A DNA stretch of 64,000 nucleotides from Mesorhizobium hawassense (GTDB lineage: Bacteria; Pseudomonadota; Alphaproteobacteria; Rhizobiales; Rhizobiaceae): contig NZ_QMBP01000002.1 in the NCBI RefSeq assembly GCF_003289945.1, positions 558,001 to 622,000 on the forward strand. The letters are read 5' to 3'. Position numbers and translations under genes: made by a program. The notes under the pieces are model-generated. The model searched no databases, was not told where the DNA came from, and saw only the letters and a program-made list of their open reading frames with translations. Shown here one piece after another: positions 49,713 through 58,091 of this stretch. Numbering within the stretch: position 1 is the first letter of the stretch; each line of letters starts with the position of its first letter.

Positions 49713-50906
49713 CTAAGCTGCTACCCCACCCCGGTTCCAGCCTCTGCCCCGATCGCCAAACATCACATAGCCGGCGTCGGTCACCGCGACCGTGTCCTCC
49801 AGCTTGATGAAGCCGCGCGTCGGGTGGAGCATGGTCGTCTCGACCGACAGCACCATGTTCTTTTCCAGCGGCTTTGCCGCATAGGTGCCCTCATAGGCGA
49901 CCGGATGGTTCGTCATCAGGAACGGCGCCTCATGCGTGATCAGCCCCATGCCGTGGGCGAAGAAATCCGTATAGGGCGCCACCTTGGAGGCCTTCAGCAC
50001 ACCCTCCGCATGCGAAATCATGTCGCCGCCCAGCGCACCGGCCTGGACCTTGGAAAAGGCCGCCTGCTGCACGGTCTCGACTTCGGCCAGCAGATCTTCC
50101 AGTTCGGCATCCGGCTCGCCGAGCACGCCCATGCGGCAGAGATCGCCGATATAGCCGTGATAATTGCCGCCGGAATCGATCGACAGCACCTCGCCCTTCT
50201 TCCACGCCTGGCCTGACGAAGCGCGGTTGTGGCTGGAGCCCAGCGTCAGCAGGCAATATTCGAAATGCGCGCCGCGATTGGTCTCCTCGCGCCTGAGCTG
50301 CTCGATGATATCGGCCTTGGTCGTGCCCTCGCGCGCCCATTGAATGGTCGCCAGCATGGAATCGGTGATCAATTCGGAAGCGATGCGCAGCTGTTCCAGT
50401 TCGGCCTCGGACTTGATGGCGCGCATGGTCTCCAGCATGCCGGTGGCGTCGATCAGCTTCGCATCCGGCAGCGCCTTGCGGATCAACGTATAGGCGTCCG
50501 ACGGCAGGAAGCCGGGTTCGATGCCGATGCGGGCGGCCGACTTGCCGATCTTGCGCAAATGCTCCACCGCAAGATTGGCGGCGTCGAGCGTGCCCCAGCA
50601 GGCGGCGTGCAAGGTCGGAGTCCAGAACGGATGGTTCTGGTGCTCGCCGCCTTCCATCTTGTTGCCGATATAGGCGGCGTGTTCCGGCCCGCCCTTTTCA
50701 TAAAGAACGATCGGCAGATAGCGGCTGTGGCCGATCGCGTCCATGGCGGCAAAGAAGATGAACTTGTAGCCGCCGAGCAGATATTGCGTGTTGTGCTTGG
50801 AGGTGGCGAAGAGCACGTCGATGCCGGCTTCTTCCATCAGCCGGTCCACCCGCGCCTGGTCGAACGGAACGCTGCTGACTTCGGTTTTGCCCGGAGCGAT
50901 GTTCAT
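49713..50906 (-). CDS. M24-family metallopeptidase (Xaa-Pro dipeptidase/creatinase-like)
   Basis: This protein has 397 residues from ATG 50906, behind AGGGAG. The pita-bread metal ligands are visible: D244 (LSIDSGGNYHG), D255 (YIGDLCRMG), H319 (AHGMGL), Glu in VLSVETTM and Glu in KLEDTVAV. It may cleave X-Pro peptides or a peptide-like compound. It is divergent from a peptide-type ABC importer with TGGT-N3-ACCA palindromes between, so uptake and cleavage of one substrate is likely. Confidence 0.87.
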   Translation of the reverse strand: MNIAPGKTEVSSVPFDQARVDRLMEEAGIDVLFATSKHNTQYLLGGYKFIFFAAMDAIGHSRYLPIVLYEKGGPEHAAYIGNKMEGGEHQNHPFWTPTLHAACWGTLDAANLAVEHLRKIGKSAARIGIEPGFLPSDAYTLIRKALPDAKLIDATGMLETMRAIKSEAELEQLRIASELITDSMLATIQWAREGTTKADIIEQLRREETNRGAHFEYCLLTLGSSHNRASSGQAWKKGEVLSIDSGGNYHGYIGDLCRMGVLGEPDAELEDLLAEVETVQQAAFSKVQAGALGGDMISHAEGVLKASKVAPYTDFFAHGMGLITHEAPFLMTNHPVAYEGTYAAKPLEKNMVLSVETTMLHPTRGFIKLEDTVAVTDAGYVMFGDRGRGWNRGGVAA

Positions 50907-50914
50907 CTGCCTCT

Positions 50915-50952
50915 CCCTATCTTCATCGGCCGCCCCTATCTTCATCGGCCGC
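50915..50952. repeat. Perfect 19-bp tandem duplication at the M24 gene start
   Basis: CCCTATCTTCATCGGCCGC occurs twice without a gap (50915-50933 and 50934-50952). The first copy overlaps the ribosome site of the M24 gene (AGGGA in the leftward sense). It looks like a recent duplication. Confidence 0.9.
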
Positions 50953-51012
50953 AAGAGCGCCGAAAGTCATGATTGATGGCTGTCACTCAAATCTGCATCA
51001 TTTTGGCCACTC

Positions 51013-51023
51013 TGGTCCAGCCA
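51013..51023. promoter_or_regulatory. Weak FadR-type operator TGGT-CCA-GCCA
   Basis: TCTGGTCCAGCCAGA resembles the TGGT-N3-ACCA sites but has GCCA in the right half. It is 65 bp from the strong site at 51078 and 107 bp upstream of the M24 start, the same distance as the site at 26234 from its gene. Confidence 0.4.
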
Positions 51024-51077
51024 GAACCGATCACTTTCGCGCTGAGCGCGCTTTCATGAACCAACTTAGCTACAATC

Positions 51078-51088
51078 TGGTCTTACCA
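51078..51088. promoter_or_regulatory. FadR-type operator TGGT-CTT-ACCA
   Basis: ATCTGGTCTTACCAGAT is a perfect 7-bp-arm palindrome around a 3-bp centre. It lies 162 bp upstream of the peptide-binding protein start (51250), almost the same distance as the site at 45982 from its binding-protein gene (163 bp). Confidence 0.65.
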
Positions 51089-51249
51089 GATAATGAGATG
51101 GCGCCTGTTTCAGCTAGCTGATCCAGCGGACGGAAATTTCAAAGCCAAGCCATGATGCGCCAAATCCGTCTCTGGCGAAACCGTTGCCAAGGGCCATAAT
51201 TACACGCGATTGCCGCGCCTGCCACGGCGCGAAGAGGGGAGTTTTAGCA

Positions 51250-52860
51250 ATGTCCGAATTGACGATTTCACGCCGCGGCCTGCTGGCCGGCTCGGCGCTG
51301 CTGCTGGCCTCGACCGCGCTGCCGACCATCGGCTTTGCGCAGACGCCGAAGAAGGGCGGCCGGCTGATCGTCGCCGCAGACTCCGAGCCGCGCAACCTCA
51401 ACCCGGCGATCGTCGCCTCCAACGGCGTGTTCTTCATCTCAAGCAAGGTCGTCGAGACGCTGGCCGAAGCCTCCTTCGACGGCAAGGACGGGCTCGAGCC
51501 GCGCCTCGCGCTCTCCTGGGAAGGCGCCGCCGACGGATTGTCGGTGACCTTCAAATTGCGCGACGGCGTCAAATGGCATGACGGCAAGCCCTTCACTTCG
51601 GCCGACGTCGCCTTCTCGGCGCTGCAGGTCTGGAAGCCGCTGCAAAATCTCGGCCGCACCGTGTTCAACGACCTGACCGCCGTCGACACGCCGAACGAGC
51701 TGACCGCCATCTTCAAATTCGCTAAGCCGACGCCATTTCAGCTGATCCGCAACGCGTTGCCGGCGCTGTCGAGCGTCGTGCCGAAGCACGTCTATGAGGT
51801 TGGCAAGATCGAGGAAAACCCGGCCAACAACGCCCCGGTCGGCACTGGCCCGTTCAAATTCGCCGAGTACAAGGCCGGCCAATATTACCGATTGACGAAG
51901 AACGACGCCTATTGGGGCAAGGACGAGCCTTATCTCGACGAGATCATCTACCAGGTGCTGCCGGACCGTACCTCGGCCGCAGCGGCACTCGAGGCCGAAG
52001 AGATCCAGCTCGCCGCCTTCTCCGCCGTGCCGCTCGCCGACCTCGAGCGGATTTCCAAAGTGCCCGGCCTGAAGGTCATCACCAAGGGCTATGAGGGGCT
52101 GACTTACCAGCTCGTCGTCGAGATCAACCACCGCCGCAAGGAGCTCGCCGACCTGAAAGTGCGCCAGGCTATCGCGCATGCCATCGACAAGGATTTCGTC
52201 GTCAAGACGATCTTCCTCGGCTATGCCGCCACCGCCACCGGCCCGGTGCCGAAGAACGATCCGCAATTCTACACCGCCGACGTACCGACCTATCCCTTCG
52301 ACGTCGCCAAGGCCAACGCGCTGCTCGACGAAGCCGGCTACAAGCGCGCCGACGACGGCAAGCGCTTTGCGCTGAAGCTTTTGCCGGCGCCCTATTTCAA
52401 CGAGACGAAGCAGTTCGGCGACTATCTGCGCCAGGCGCTGGCCGCCATCGGCATCGACGCCGAGATCGTCAACAACGACTCGGCCGCGCACATCAAGGCC
52501 GTCTACACCGACCATGCCTTCGACCTCGCCGTCGGCCCGCCGGTGTTCCGCGGCGACCCGGCGATCTCGACCACCATCCTGGTGCAGAGCGGCATCCCGG
52601 ACGGCGTGCCCTTCTCCAACCAGGGCGGCTACAGGAACGCCGACCTCGACGCGCTGATCGCCAAGGCCTCGGAGACGCTCGACACAGCCGCCCGCACGGA
52701 GCTTTACAAGGAGTTCCAGAAGAAGGTCGCGGCCGACCTGCCGCTGATCAACGTCGCCGAATGGAGCTTCATTTCCGTCGCGCGCGATACGGTCGGCAAC
52801 ATCGCCGACAACCCGCGCTGGGCAGTGTCGAACTGGGCGGACACCTATTTGGCGGGTTGA
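51250..52860 (+). CDS. Peptide-type ABC importer binding protein (SBP family 5)
   Basis: This protein has 536 residues from ATG 51250. The leader MSELTISRRGLLAGSALLLA carries a twin-arginine-like SRRGLL motif, so export may be by Tat. The mature protein is DppA/OppA-type (PKKGGRLIVAADSEPRNLNP, SFKLRDG-type and KWHDGKPFTSADVAFS). It likely binds a dipeptide, opine or similar compound and feeds the permeases encoded after the palindromic repeat. Confidence 0.9.
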   Translation: MSELTISRRGLLAGSALLLASTALPTIGFAQTPKKGGRLIVAADSEPRNLNPAIVASNGVFFISSKVVETLAEASFDGKDGLEPRLALSWEGAADGLSVTFKLRDGVKWHDGKPFTSADVAFSALQVWKPLQNLGRTVFNDLTAVDTPNELTAIFKFAKPTPFQLIRNALPALSSVVPKHVYEVGKIEENPANNAPVGTGPFKFAEYKAGQYYRLTKNDAYWGKDEPYLDEIIYQVLPDRTSAAAALEAEEIQLAAFSAVPLADLERISKVPGLKVITKGYEGLTYQLVVEINHRRKELADLKVRQAIAHAIDKDFVVKTIFLGYAATATGPVPKNDPQFYTADVPTYPFDVAKANALLDEAGYKRADDGKRFALKLLPAPYFNETKQFGDYLRQALAAIGIDAEIVNNDSAAHIKAVYTDHAFDLAVGPPVFRGDPAISTTILVQSGIPDGVPFSNQGGYRNADLDALIAKASETLDTAARTELYKEFQKKVAADLPLINVAEWSFISVARDTVGNIADNPRWAVSNWADTYLAG

Positions 52861-52910
52861 TGCCGCACTTGCGGATCAACAGTCGGGGTGCTCAGCTTCC
52901 AGAATGAGAG

Positions 52911-53091
52911 TTCCTTCGCGCCCCCCTCTGTCCTGCCGGACATCTCCCCCACAAGGGGGGAGATTGGCAGTTTCGTCCCCATCGCACTTCTCGCAACGTT
53001 GGAGATTGGCGAAAGCAGCGATGACAGCTGATCTCCCCCCAAGTGGGGGAAATGTCCGGCAGGACAGAGGGGGGCGCCGTAGAGCGCGGCG
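52911..53091. repeat. Long palindromic repeat, intergenic copy
   Basis: The core palindrome spans 52918-53077; the arms pair GCGCCCCCCTCTGTCCTGCC with GGCAGGACAGAGGGGGGCGC and continue through GGACAT/ATGTCC and the C/G-rich TCTCCCCC block. It fills most of the 261-bp gap between the binding-protein and first permease genes. The same element, in the same orientation, is at 55168-55346 inside the ATPase gene. Confidence 0.9.
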
Positions 53092-53121
53092 CCCAAGGCT
53101 TGGCCCTCATATAGCTTCGCC

Positions 53122-54108
53122 ATGACCCGCGCCCTCCCCCTTCTGCGCCGCCGTCTCGTCGGCAGCATCTTCGTCCTCCTGATCGTCATTATCGGCAGCT
53201 TCCTCCTGCTCGAAGCCGCCCCCGGCGATGCCGTCGACGCCTATATCGTCTCGACCGGCGGCGATGCCGGCATGATCGAATTGCTGCGCCATCGCTGGGG
53301 CTTGGACCAATCCGAACTGACGCGCCTCGCCAACTACCTCTGGGCACTGCTGCATCTCGACCTCGGCCAATCGGTCACCTTCTCGCGACCGATCCGCGAC
53401 ATCATCCTCGAACGCCTGCCGACCACGCTGATCCTGATGGGCAGCGCCACCGCGCTCTCCTTCGGCCTTGGCTCGGCACTCGGCATCTATGCCGGCGCCA
53501 GGCCCGGCAGCGTCCGCGACCGTTTCCTGTCGATCGGCTCGCTGGCGCTTTATGCCGTGCCCGGCTTCTGGCTTGGCCTTGTGCTGATCGTCGTCTTTGC
53601 TGTCGACCTGCGCTGGCTGCCGATCGGCGGCATCGAGACCATCGCCTCTGCCAAGACCGGGCTGCCGCGGGCCGCCGACATCGCCACCCATCTCGTGCTG
53701 CCGGTCTCCGCGCTCGGCTTCATCTATCTTGCGCTTTATCTGCGCATGATGCGCGCCGGCATGGCCGAAGCCTGGCGGCAAGAATTCGTGCTCGCCGCTC
53801 GCGCCAGGGGCCTGACGCGCCGCCGCATCGTGTTTGCCCATGTCGCCCGCAACGCCCTGCTGCCGCTGGTCACCATGCTCGGCCTGCAATCGGCGCAGAT
53901 GCTGGGCGGCAGCGTCGTCATCGAAAGCGTCTTTGCCGTGCCCGGCCTCGGCCGTCTGGCGCAGGAAGCGGTCGCCGGGCGCGACACGCCGCTGCTGCTT
54001 GGCATCATCCTGGTCAGCGCCGTCCTGGTCATAGCAATCAATCTTCTGGTCGATCTCGCCTACGCTTTTCTCGACCCGCGTGTCGGTGCCGGCGAGGCAA
54101 GCGCATGA
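53122..54108 (+). CDS. Peptide-type ABC importer permease (DppB-like)
   Basis: This 328-residue permease has about six membrane segments (LVGSIFVLLIVIIGSFLLLE first), the DppB-type GLDQSELTRLANYLWALLHLDLG segment, and the EAA-type loop EFVLAARARGLTRRRIVFAHVARNALLP. It starts 44 bp after the intergenic palindrome, and its stop overlaps the next permease start. Confidence 0.92.
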   Translation: MTRALPLLRRRLVGSIFVLLIVIIGSFLLLEAAPGDAVDAYIVSTGGDAGMIELLRHRWGLDQSELTRLANYLWALLHLDLGQSVTFSRPIRDIILERLPTTLILMGSATALSFGLGSALGIYAGARPGSVRDRFLSIGSLALYAVPGFWLGLVLIVVFAVDLRWLPIGGIETIASAKTGLPRAADIATHLVLPVSALGFIYLALYLRMMRAGMAEAWRQEFVLAARARGLTRRRIVFAHVARNALLPLVTMLGLQSAQMLGGSVVIESVFAVPGLGRLAQEAVAGRDTPLLLGIILVSAVLVIAINLLVDLAYAFLDPRVGAGEASA

Positions 54109-54935
54109 ACCGGCTGCGCCGCTTCTTTTGCACACCGGAGGCGGTCGCCGGCGCGGCAATCCTCGCATCGCTGATCGCCATGGCGCTGGCGGCGCCGTTG
54201 ATCTTTCCCGGTGACCCGCAGGCGATCGCCGGCCCGGCACTGCTGCCGCCGTTCCACGACTGGTCGTTGCCGCTCGGCACCGACCGGCTCGGCCGCGACG
54301 TGCTGGCGGAGTTGTTCCATGGCGCCCGCACCTCGCTGGCCGTCGGGCTGGCGGCCGCCGCTGCGGCGCTTCTGATCGGCGCTATTGTGGGCACCTTAGC
54401 CGGCTTTGCCGGCGGCCTGATCGATGAAGTGCTGATGCGCGTCACCGACGCCTTCCAGACCGTACCGAGCTTCCTGCTCGCGCTCGCCTTCGTCAGCATT
54501 GTCGGCCCCTCACTGGGGGTCGTCGTCGCCGCGATCGCGCTCGGCGCCTGGACCGGACCCGCGCGGGTGGCGCGTGCGGAAGTGCTGTCGATCCGCGAAC
54601 GCGACTATGTCGCCGGCGCCCGCGTCATCGGCATGTATCCGCTCGAAATCGCCTTTCGCGAGGTGCTCCCCAACGCGCTGCCGCCAGTGCTGGCGCTGTC
54701 TTCCGTGATCGTCGCTGCGGCGATCCTTACCGAGGCAGCACTTTCCTTCCTCGGCCTTGGCGACCCCAATCGCGTCACCTGGGGCGGCATGATCGCCGAG
54801 GGGCGCACCGTGCTGCGAACCGCGCCGTTTCTGTCGATCGTTCCCGGCGTCGCACTCGTGCTGACGGTGCTCGGCGTCTACCTCGCAGGCGAAGGCGTCG
54901 TGGAGAGCACGGCGGTGCGCAGGAGCCTGTCGTGA
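54105..54935 (+). CDS. Peptide-type ABC importer permease (DppC-like)
   Basis: This 276-residue permease has about six membrane segments, the DppC-type segment LGTDRLGRDVLAELFHGARTSL, and the loop ERDYVAGARVIGMYPLEIAFREVLP. Starts within the previous gene (ATGA) and ends overlapping the ATPase start (GTGA). Confidence 0.92.
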   Translation: MNRLRRFFCTPEAVAGAAILASLIAMALAAPLIFPGDPQAIAGPALLPPFHDWSLPLGTDRLGRDVLAELFHGARTSLAVGLAAAAAALLIGAIVGTLAGFAGGLIDEVLMRVTDAFQTVPSFLLALAFVSIVGPSLGVVVAAIALGAWTGPARVARAEVLSIRERDYVAGARVIGMYPLEIAFREVLPNALPPVLALSSVIVAAAILTEAALSFLGLGDPNRVTWGGMIAEGRTVLRTAPFLSIVPGVALVLTVLGVYLAGEGVVESTAVRRSLS

Positions 54936-55942
54936 CGGTGCTGCTTTCCATTCGCGATCTTGCGGTGCGGTATCAACGCGACGGTGTGGAGGTGGCAGCG
55001 CTAAAAGGTGTCAGCCTGGATGTTCTCGCAGGAGAGCGCCTGGCGATCATCGGCGAAAGCGGTTCGGGCAAGAGCACGCTTGCGCTGGCGATCGCGGGGT
55101 TATTGGCCAAGTCGGCCCTTGTGGATGGCACGATCGAATGGCCGCCAGGCCAACTTCAGCCGTCTCGTTTCTTCGCACCCCCCTCTGTCCTGCCGGACAT
55201 CTCCCCCGCAAGGGGGGAGATCAGCAGTTCCGCTGGCGGCTTTCCTCCTGCAACGCCAGAGATTGGCGAAAGCGACCGCGACGGCTCAATCTCCCCCCTT
55301 GTGGGGGAGATGTCCGGCAGGACAGAGGGGGGCGCCGTAGAGCACCGGCGTTCTAATGTTCGTGGTGAATTGCCCCGCCTCGGCCGCGATATCGGCTTCG
55401 TCTTCCAGGACCCATCCTCCAGCCTCGACCCGGTGATGCCGATTGGGAGGCAGATCGCGGAGGTCGTGCACACTCATCTCCACCTCACTTGGCGAGACGC
55501 CTACGCCAAAGCCAAAACCCTGCTCGAACGCGTCCGCCTCCCCGACCCGGAAGCCACGCTGCGCTGCTACCCGCACCAGCTTTCCGGCGGCCAGAAGCAG
55601 CGCGTGGCGATCGCAGCGGCAATCGCGGCCGGACCAAAACTCCTGATCGCCGACGAAGCGACCAGCGCGCTCGACACCATCGTCCAGGCGGAGGTCGTCA
55701 CCCTGATCCGCGGGCTCGTCGCCGAGGACGGCATGACGCTGCTCTTCATCAGCCACGACATCGCACTCGCAGCCTCGCTTGCCGACCGCATCGCTGTGCT
55801 GCGCCACGGCGAACTGATCGAGCTCGGCCAGACCGATCAGATCATCAACGCGCCGCGCCAGAGCTACACGCGCGCGTTGCTCGATGCTCATCTCGGCCTC
55901 GACGCGAAGCCTTTGCTTGACCGGAAAGGCGCGTCCGCATGA
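54932..55942 (+). CDS. Peptide-type ABC importer ATPase (DppD-like) carrying an in-frame repeat insertion
   Basis: This protein has 336 residues from GTG 54932. Walker A GESGSGKST (residues 41-49), signature LSGGQKQRVAIAAA, Walker B LLIADEATSALD and switch His ISHD are intact. Between Walker A and the Q-loop FVFQDPSSSLDP, about 65-70 residues (roughly 76-144) are foreign to the family and are translated from a palindromic repeat (55168-55346) otherwise found between genes. The insertion keeps the frame, so a longer ATPase is probably made. Whether it still works is unknown. Confidence 0.88.
   Translation: MTVLLSIRDLAVRYQRDGVEVAALKGVSLDVLAGERLAIIGESGSGKSTLALAIAGLLAKSALVDGTIEWPPGQLQPSRFFAPPSVLPDISPARGEISSSAGGFPPATPEIGESDRDGSISPLVGEMSGRTEGGAVEHRRSNVRGELPRLGRDIGFVFQDPSSSLDPVMPIGRQIAEVVHTHLHLTWRDAYAKAKTLLERVRLPDPEATLRCYPHQLSGGQKQRVAIAAAIAAGPKLLIADEATSALDTIVQAEVVTLIRGLVAEDGMTLLFISHDIALAASLADRIAVLRHGELIELGQTDQIINAPRQSYTRALLDAHLGLDAKPLLDRKGASA
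55168..55346. repeat. Long palindromic repeat inside the ATPase gene
   Basis: The flanks and arms match the intergenic copy at 52911-53091: TTTCTTCGCACCCCCCTCTG on the left and GGCAGGACAGAGGGGGGCGC then CGTAGAGC on the right, with ATCTCCCCC blocks inside. The middle differs, as is common in such elements. It is read through in frame without a stop, encoding segments such as APPSVLPDISPARGEI and SPLVGEMSGRTEGGAV. Confidence 0.88.
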
Positions 55943-56724
55943 CCGTGCTTGCCGTCTCCAATCTCGCCAAGCGCTACCGTCGCGGCGGTAAGCCTTTCGC
56001 GGCAGTCGACGAGGTGTCCTTCGAGATCGGTCCGGCCGAAACGCTGGCGCTCGCCGGCCCGTCCGGCAGCGGCAAATCGACAATCGCAAAGCTGGTGCTG
56101 CGGCTGATCGAGCCCGATGCCGGCCGCATCGACTTCGAAGGCGGCGACTTCCTCGCGCTGTCAGGTGGCTCGCTGCGCGCGCGCCGCGCCCGTCTGCAGA
56201 TGGTGTTCCAGGACCCGCTTGCCGCCTTCAATCCGCGCGCCACCGTGGCGCGCGTGCTGGATGATCCGTTGCGCATCCACGCCATCGCCTCGCGCGCCGA
56301 GCGCCCGCTCCGGATAGCGGCGCTGCTGGAGCGCGTCGGCCTCGAGACCAACCTTGCCACGCGCGCCATTCATGAGATCTCCGGCGGCCAGCGCCAGCGC
56401 GTGGCGATCGCCCGCGCCATCGCCACGCGACCGTCGCTGATCGTGCTCGACGAAGCGGTTTCGGCGCTCGACGTCTCGGTGCGCGGACAGATCCTGGAAT
56501 TGTTGCTCGACCTGCAACGGCAGGAACGGATTGCCTATCTGTTCATCTCGCATGATCTCGGCGTCATCCGCGCAATCGCCCATCGCGTCGTCATCCTCGA
56601 TGCCGGCAAGATCGCCGAGAGCGGCGATGCCCGCACGGTCATCGCCAATCCGCAGTCGGCGGTCGGCAAGGCGCTTGTGGCGGCGACGCCGAAGCTTGTC
56701 AGAACCAGTCAGGAGGCATCATGA
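55939..56724 (+). CDS. Peptide-type ABC importer ATPase (DppF-like)
   Basis: This 261-residue ATPase has Walker A GPSGSGKST, Q-loop MVFQDPLAAFNPRATV, signature [14 protein letters not shown], Walker B LIVLDEAVSALD (Ala replaces the usual Pro-Thr pattern of DEPTSALD) and switch His ISHDLG. It has normal length with no repeat insertion, unlike its partner. It overlaps the partner's stop and the start of the following gene by four bases each. Confidence 0.92.
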   Translation: MTVLAVSNLAKRYRRGGKPFAAVDEVSFEIGPAETLALAGPSGSGKSTIAKLVLRLIEPDAGRIDFEGGDFLALSGGSLRARRARLQMVFQDPLAAFNPRATVARVLDDPLRIHAIASRAERPLRIAALLERVGLETNLATRAIHEISGGQRQRVAIARAIATRPSLIVLDEAVSALDVSVRGQILELLLDLQRQERIAYLFISHDLGVIRAIAHRVVILDAGKIAESGDARTVIANPQSAVGKALVAATPKLVRTSQEAS

Positions 56725-57228
56725 CCGACCCCGAAGCCGTCAGAGCCGAAAAACTGTCGAACGAGCTCGACTCCGCCTTTCGAAATCGCGCCGACCCTCT
56801 ACCGCCTCTTCCTCGACGAACTGACCGCCGAACTCGGCGCAGACAAGGCCGAGGCGGTTATGGTCCGCACCATCGAGAAGCGCGGCCGGGAAGTCGCTGC
56901 GGCTGCCTTCGCCGGTTTCGGCCCCAATGACGCGCCGGCGATCGGCGAAGCATTCCTCTCCGTCAGTCCGGATGGCGGCCGCATGTATCCGACCGACGTC
57001 GATCGCGGCCCGGACCATATAGCCTTCAAGGTGAAGCGCTGCCCGCTGAAAGACGCCTGGGTCGAAGCCGGCGTCGGCGAGGAAAAACTCGCCACGCTCT
57101 GCCGCATCGCCGGCGCCTTCGACCGCGGCCTGTTCGAGGCCACCGGCGTGCGCTTCGCCAATGTCACCTGGACACCCGGCCATGGCTCCGCCTGCTGTCA
57201 CATCGCGCTCACCAATCGGGATGCTTAG
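56721..57228 (+). pseudogene. ATC-hydrolase-like gene with a single-base frameshift
   Basis: The gene opens at ATG 56721 (MTDPEAVRAEKLSNELDS) in one frame and continues in the next frame as EIAPTLYRLFLDELTAELGA through to 57228. Removing one T from the run at 56778-56780 joins the two parts into one protein of about 168 residues. The downstream part (TPGHGSACCHIALTNRDA, RMYPTDVDRGPDHIAFKVKRC) fits the L-2-amino-thiazoline-4-carboxylate hydrolase family. It may be a real inactivation or a sequencing error. The ATGA overlap with the ATPase gene shows it belongs to the importer operon. Confidence 0.78.
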
Positions 57229-57240
57229 CCGGACAAGTGT

Positions 57241-58029
57241 TCAACCGTCGGCAAAGACGTGCAGCTCGCCGCCGGCCTCGTCGATCGCGGCGCGCAGCTC
57301 CGCCGCCGGTTCGCTGTCGGTGACGACATCGGAAATCTCACTCAGCGCGCAGACGCGCTCCAGGCCGCTGCGGCCGAACTTGTCGTTGGTGACGACCAGC
57401 ATCGTCGAGAGCGACCGCCGCATCATCGCCCGCTTCACCGCCGCCGCGCCCGAGATCATGTCGCTCGGCCCCTCGGTGTTCAGCGCCGAGGCGCCGATGA
57501 TGGCGACGTCGGCATTGTAGCGGCGGATGAATTCCACCGTGTCCTCGCCGAGCACGGCCGCTTCGCGGCTGTCATAGGTGCCTGGACAAAGGATGACGCG
57601 AAAGCCGGGATTGGCGCCGGCCACCGAGGCGACGCCGAGGGAGTTGGTGATGATCGTCAGGTCCCGGCCGTGCTGCGACAGGCTGCGCGCCACCTCATAG
57701 GCGGTCGACCCGCCGTCGATCATCACGATGCTGCCCTTCTCGATCAGTCCGGCAGCACCTCGCCCGATACGGGCCCGCTCCTCGACCATGGTGAGGCCGC
57801 GTTCGGCGATCACCGGCTCCGACGTCACCAGCGAAATGGTTGCGCCACCATATGTGCGGTTGAGCAGCCCCGCCTCGCCGAGCTCGATGAGATCGCGGCG
57901 GATGGTCTCGCCGGCGACGCCGATGCGGCGCGCCAGCTTCGAGATGCGGATCGACGCCGAGCGCCGGACCTCCGACAGGATCAGCTCATGTCGCTCCTTC
58001 TTCGTCAGCCGGCTCGGCTCGATGTTCAT
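57241..58029 (-). CDS. DeoR-family regulator
   Basis: This 262-residue protein has an N-terminal DeoR winged helix (RLTKKERHELILSEVRR, ISKLARRIGVAGETIRRDL, residues 7-60) and a phosphosugar-type effector domain from about 80 (VMIDGGSTAYEVARSL, TIITNSLGVASV). It is the last gene of the leftward polyamine operon, 62 bp after the oxidoreductase stop, or could have its own promoter there. It converges with the frameshifted gene (12 bp between ends). Confidence 0.88.
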   Translation of the reverse strand: MNIEPSRLTKKERHELILSEVRRSASIRISKLARRIGVAGETIRRDLIELGEAGLLNRTYGGATISLVTSEPVIAERGLTMVEERARIGRGAAGLIEKGSIVMIDGGSTAYEVARSLSQHGRDLTIITNSLGVASVAGANPGFRVILCPGTYDSREAAVLGEDTVEFIRRYNADVAIIGASALNTEGPSDMISGAAAVKRAMMRRSLSTMLVVTNDKFGRSGLERVCALSEISDVVTDSEPAAELRAAIDEAGGELHVFADG

Positions 58030-58091
58030 CGGTCTTCCTTCTCGGGGTCCCCGGCGTGGACATTAGCCACGCAGGGGACGGGAAGCCAGTG

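Larger units (their letters stand above)
50907..51249. other. Divergent regulatory region between M24 peptidase and peptide importer
   Basis: This 343-bp gap has no convincing gene. It holds a perfect 19-bp tandem duplication (50915-50952), a weak and a strong FadR-type palindrome (51013 and 51078), and AT-rich stretches around 50990-51090. Promoters for both directions probably lie here. Confidence 0.6.
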
